This document shows positions 13,736 through 15,613 of a DNA stretch of 15,613 nucleotides, piece by piece (the stretch's first letter is position 1; each line of letters begins with the position of its first letter). The notes under the pieces were generated by a model. That model ran no database searches and was not told where the DNA came from. It saw only the letters and a program-made list of their open reading frames with translations. Source of the stretch: T1Sed10-7 sp046540855 (lineage in GTDB: Bacteria; Actinomycetota; Nitriliruptoria; Nitriliruptorales; Nitriliruptoraceae); contig JBKHEJ010000040.1 of the NCBI GenBank assembly GCA_046540855.1, positions 1 through 15,613 of the forward strand, given 5' to 3'. A program made the translations under genes and the position numbers.

Positions 13736-15217
13736 TCAACCTCCCGTGGAGACAGGCGTGACCGGGCGGTCGGCCCGTTCGGTGACGATCCAGGAGCCCG
13801 AGCCCCGCTTCGTCACCTCGGTGACGGGGATGCCCTGTTGCTCGGCGAGCAGCTCCATGCAGGGCCAGGTGCAGAACCCGCCCTGGCAGCGGCCCATGCC
13901 GGCTCGGGTCCGGAACTTCAGCCCGTCGAGGGTGTGGGCGCCGCGGTCGATCGCGTCGCGGATCTCCGCCTCGGTCACGATCTCGCACCGGCAGACCAGC
14001 TGGGCGTAGCGCGGGTCGGACCGTGCCAGCGCCTGCTGCTCGTCGGTGGACAGGTGGGAGAACCTGACCGGGTGGGGTGCGGTCGGGTCCCAGTGCTCCT
14101 TCTCCTGAAGCTTGAGGCCCTCGTCGGCGAGGATGTCGACGAGCATCTCCGCCAGCGCCGGTGCACCGGTCAGCCCCGGCGACTGGATCCCGGCGGCGTT
14201 GATGAAGCCACGCCGCTCGGTCGGCCCGACGATGAAGTCCTCGGTGTTGGACACCGGGCGCAGCCCGGCGAACTCCGCGATGATGTCCCGCTCGCTGATC
14301 GCGGGCACGAGCTTGCGGGCGTTGAGGAAGACCTGCCGGGCACCCTCCTCGGTGGTGCTCGTGTCGTACTTGTCATCGACCGTGGTCGCGGTCGGCCCGA
14401 CCATGATGGTGCCGTCGACCGTCGGGTTGACGAGGGTGCCCTTCGACACGGGGGAGGGGCACGGGAAGATGATGCTCGTGACGACCCCTTCCAGCCGCCG
14501 GTCCAGCAGGTACTCCTCGCCCTTGCGGGGCAGGATCTGGAAGTCCAGCACCCCGGCCATCTCGGCGATGTCGTCGGCGAACAGGCCTGCGGCGTTCACG
14601 ACGAAGCGGCCGCGCCACACCTCGGTGGTGGTGCGCACGACCATTGGCGCGTCGGGCTCCTCGACGTCGGGTGGGTCGATCGCGGTGACCCCCTGCTCGA
14701 CGGCGATGGTGACCCCGTTGCGCTGGGCGGCGTCGGCCACCAGCATGACGGCCTCGTAGGGGTTGAACACGCACGCCGTGGGAGCCCAGACCGCGCCGAC
14801 CACGTCCCGGCTCAGGTTCGGCTGTGCGTCCAGCACCTGCGCGGCGGACCAGGGCTGGGTGCCGGGGATGCCCTTGGCGATCCCCTGCTGGCGGATCTGC
14901 TCGATGCGGGCCAGCTGCTCGTCGTCGAGCGCCACCAGGACCTCGCCGACCGGGTTCAGTCCGAACCCGAGCTCCTCGTGGAGCTTGCGCCAGCCCTGGT
15001 TCCCCGGCCACTCGAGCCGACCCTTCAGCGTCTCCGGCGACGCGTGCATCGCGGAGTGGACGATCCCGCTGTTGGCCTTGGAGACCCCGAAGGCCACCTC
15101 CGCCTCACGCTCGAGCAGGACGACGTCGAGGTGGAAGCGCGAGAGCGCGCGGGCCAGGGTGGCACCGACCGCGCCTCCGCCGATGATCAGGACGTCGTGG
15201 ACATGGTCCTCGCTCAT
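13736..15217 (-). CDS. GlpA-like FAD oxidoreductase with C-terminal BFD-type [2Fe-2S] domain
   Basis: This 493-residue protein has an N-terminal FAD-binding (DAO) domain with GGGAVG at 14-19 followed by VVLLERE, and family-typical SKANSGIVHSAMHA and NPVGEVLVAL. The C-terminal portion (about 405-460) has Cys409 and Cys411 (CRC) and Cys444 and Cys449 (CQGGFC), the CXC-X32-CX4C ligand set of the bacterioferritin-ferredoxin-like [2Fe-2S] domain. This domain order is that of anaerobic glycerol-3-phosphate dehydrogenase subunit A, although L-2-hydroxyglutarate oxidase-like relatives share the first domain. It heads an operon with the second flavoprotein and DUF1667. The ATG at 15217-15215 was chosen over an in-frame upstream GTG (15238) because GGGAGG (plus-strand 15223-15228) sits 5 bases before it. 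No glycerol kinase or transporter is in the window, so the substrate is unproven. Confidence 0.88.
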   Translation of the reverse strand: MSEDHVHDVLIIGGGAVGATLARALSRFHLDVVLLEREAEVAFGVSKANSGIVHSAMHASPETLKGRLEWPGNQGWRKLHEELGFGLNPVGEVLVALDDEQLARIEQIRQQGIAKGIPGTQPWSAAQVLDAQPNLSRDVVGAVWAPTACVFNPYEAVMLVADAAQRNGVTIAVEQGVTAIDPPDVEEPDAPMVVRTTTEVWRGRFVVNAAGLFADDIAEMAGVLDFQILPRKGEEYLLDRRLEGVVTSIIFPCPSPVSKGTLVNPTVDGTIMVGPTATTVDDKYDTSTTEEGARQVFLNARKLVPAISERDIIAEFAGLRPVSNTEDFIVGPTERRGFINAAGIQSPGLTGAPALAEMLVDILADEGLKLQEKEHWDPTAPHPVRFSHLSTDEQQALARSDPRYAQLVCRCEIVTEAEIRDAIDRGAHTLDGLKFRTRAGMGRCQGGFCTWPCMELLAEQQGIPVTEVTKRGSGSWIVTERADRPVTPVSTGG

Positions 15218-15247
15218 CAGAGCCTCCCGACCGGGCACCTGGTCGTC

Positions 15248-15302
15248 GACCTGGCCGGACCGCCAGGTCCGTACTGGGGACGCCGCCGGACCGCCAGATC
15301 CG
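15248..15302. promoter_or_regulatory. Two direct copies of a hyphenated palindrome, candidate operator
   Basis: CGGACC-GCCA-GGTCCG at 15256-15271 is a perfect hyphenated palindrome; a second copy at 15287-15302 has one mismatch (GATCCG). Their wider 18-bp contexts (15254-15271 and 15285-15302) match at 17 positions and lie 31 bp apart, about three helical turns. The first copy can also be read as a perfect 8-bp inverted repeat, GACCTGGC at 15248-15255 and GCCAGGTC at 15262-15269. They lie 31-85 bases upstream of the GlpA-like start, where a repressor would act. The regulator is not in the window. No convincing -10/-35 pair was seen in 15218-15379. Confidence 0.5.
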
Positions 15303-15379
15303 CCTCACGTGACCCCGCCGCAACGATGCTGCGCACCGCGAGGTCCCCGGTTCAAGTGCGGATGGTCCCTGCGCGTGGG

Positions 15380-15613
15380 GCCGGACGGTCCCCGCGGCCG
15401 GTCAGCGTCGTGTCCGGGGTGCTGGGCGCGCCGCTGGGCGGTGCCCGTCGCGGGTCAGGGTCGTGTCCGGGGTGCTGGGCGCGCCGCCGGATGGTGCCCG
15501 TCGCGGGTCAGGGTCGTGTCCGGGGTGCGGGGCGCGCCGCCGGAAGGTCCCCGTCCCCGGTCAGGTTCGTGTGCGGGGTGCCGGGTGCGCCGCCGTCCGC
15601 GTCGCCGGCGGCG
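15380..15613. repeat. 53-bp tandem repeat array, non-coding, runs off the window
   Basis: The anchor TGTCCGGGGTGC begins at 15411, 15464 and 15517, with a diverged copy (TGTGCGGGGTGC) at 15570: an exact 53-bp period. A partial unit precedes them at 15380-15410. The middle units are nearly identical and the outer ones are diverged. The period is not a multiple of three and no open frame of note covers it, so it is not a protein repeat. With 15218-15379 it makes a stretch of nearly 400 bases without a gene. It resembles bacterial minisatellite (VNTR) loci; the right end is not seen. Confidence 0.85.

Noticed and set aside
13255..13761. Plus-strand open frame (168 codons) opposite the second flavoprotein gene
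   Set aside because: The minus strand carries clear FAD and NAD(P) motifs across this stretch; the plus-strand translation has no recognisable domain.
15343..15375. GGTTCAAGT segment resembling a tRNA T-loop
   Set aside because: The bases flanking the loop do not pair as a T-stem and no anticodon arm, D-arm or acceptor stem can be built around it.

Overview
The window comes from a very GC-rich (roughly 70% or more) bacterial chromosome. GTG starts are common, Shine-Dalgarno sequences are strong, and several gene junctions overlap by 4 bp (ATGA or GTGA). Together with the gene families present, this points to a high-GC actinobacterium, perhaps a deep-branching lineage. That placement is inference; there is no rRNA or other marker gene here. 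I support eleven complete protein genes, one 31-residue small-protein gene, one partial gene start at the left edge, two candidate operators and three short tandem repeats. No tRNA, rRNA, CRISPR array, transposase or phage gene was seen.

Region 1 (1-5146, + strand): after a divergent partial gene start come a 31-residue single-pass membrane protein, a membrane-anchored sulfite-oxidase-family molybdoenzyme, a solute-binding lipoprotein and a sensor histidine kinase. The last two are joined by an ATGA overlap and no transporter permease is nearby, which suggests the binding protein is the ligand-sensing partner of the kinase. The probable cognate NarL-type response regulator (4982-5659, - strand) converges on the kinase and overlaps its 3' end by 165 bp.

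Region 2 (5660-10621, + strand): divergent from the regulator is a four-gene lipid-modification cassette: an FAD-dependent amine-oxidase-like protein, a DUF1365 protein, a cyclopropane-fatty-acid-synthase homologue and a second SAM methyltransferase that closely resembles plant coclaurine N-methyltransferase. The first three genes form a set known from clusters that modify unsaturated phospholipid acyl chains, such as the furan-fatty-acid genes of Rhodobacter. The CFA homologue lacks two of the bicarbonate ligands of classical cyclopropane synthases, so its product may be a methylated rather than cyclopropanated chain. A perfect 20-bp palindrome lies in the divergent region and could couple the two-component system to this cassette.

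Region 3 (10663-15613): an NAD-type glutamate dehydrogenase (+ strand) converges with a three-gene - strand operon: a GlpA-like flavoprotein with a C-terminal [2Fe-2S] domain, a GlpB-position pyridine-nucleotide-disulfide-type flavoprotein, and a DUF1667 iron-sulfur protein. This trio is typical of an anaerobic-type glycerol-3-phosphate dehydrogenase or related electron-transfer complex. Two direct copies of a hyphenated palindrome lie just upstream of it, and beyond them a non-coding array of 53-bp tandem repeats runs off the right edge.
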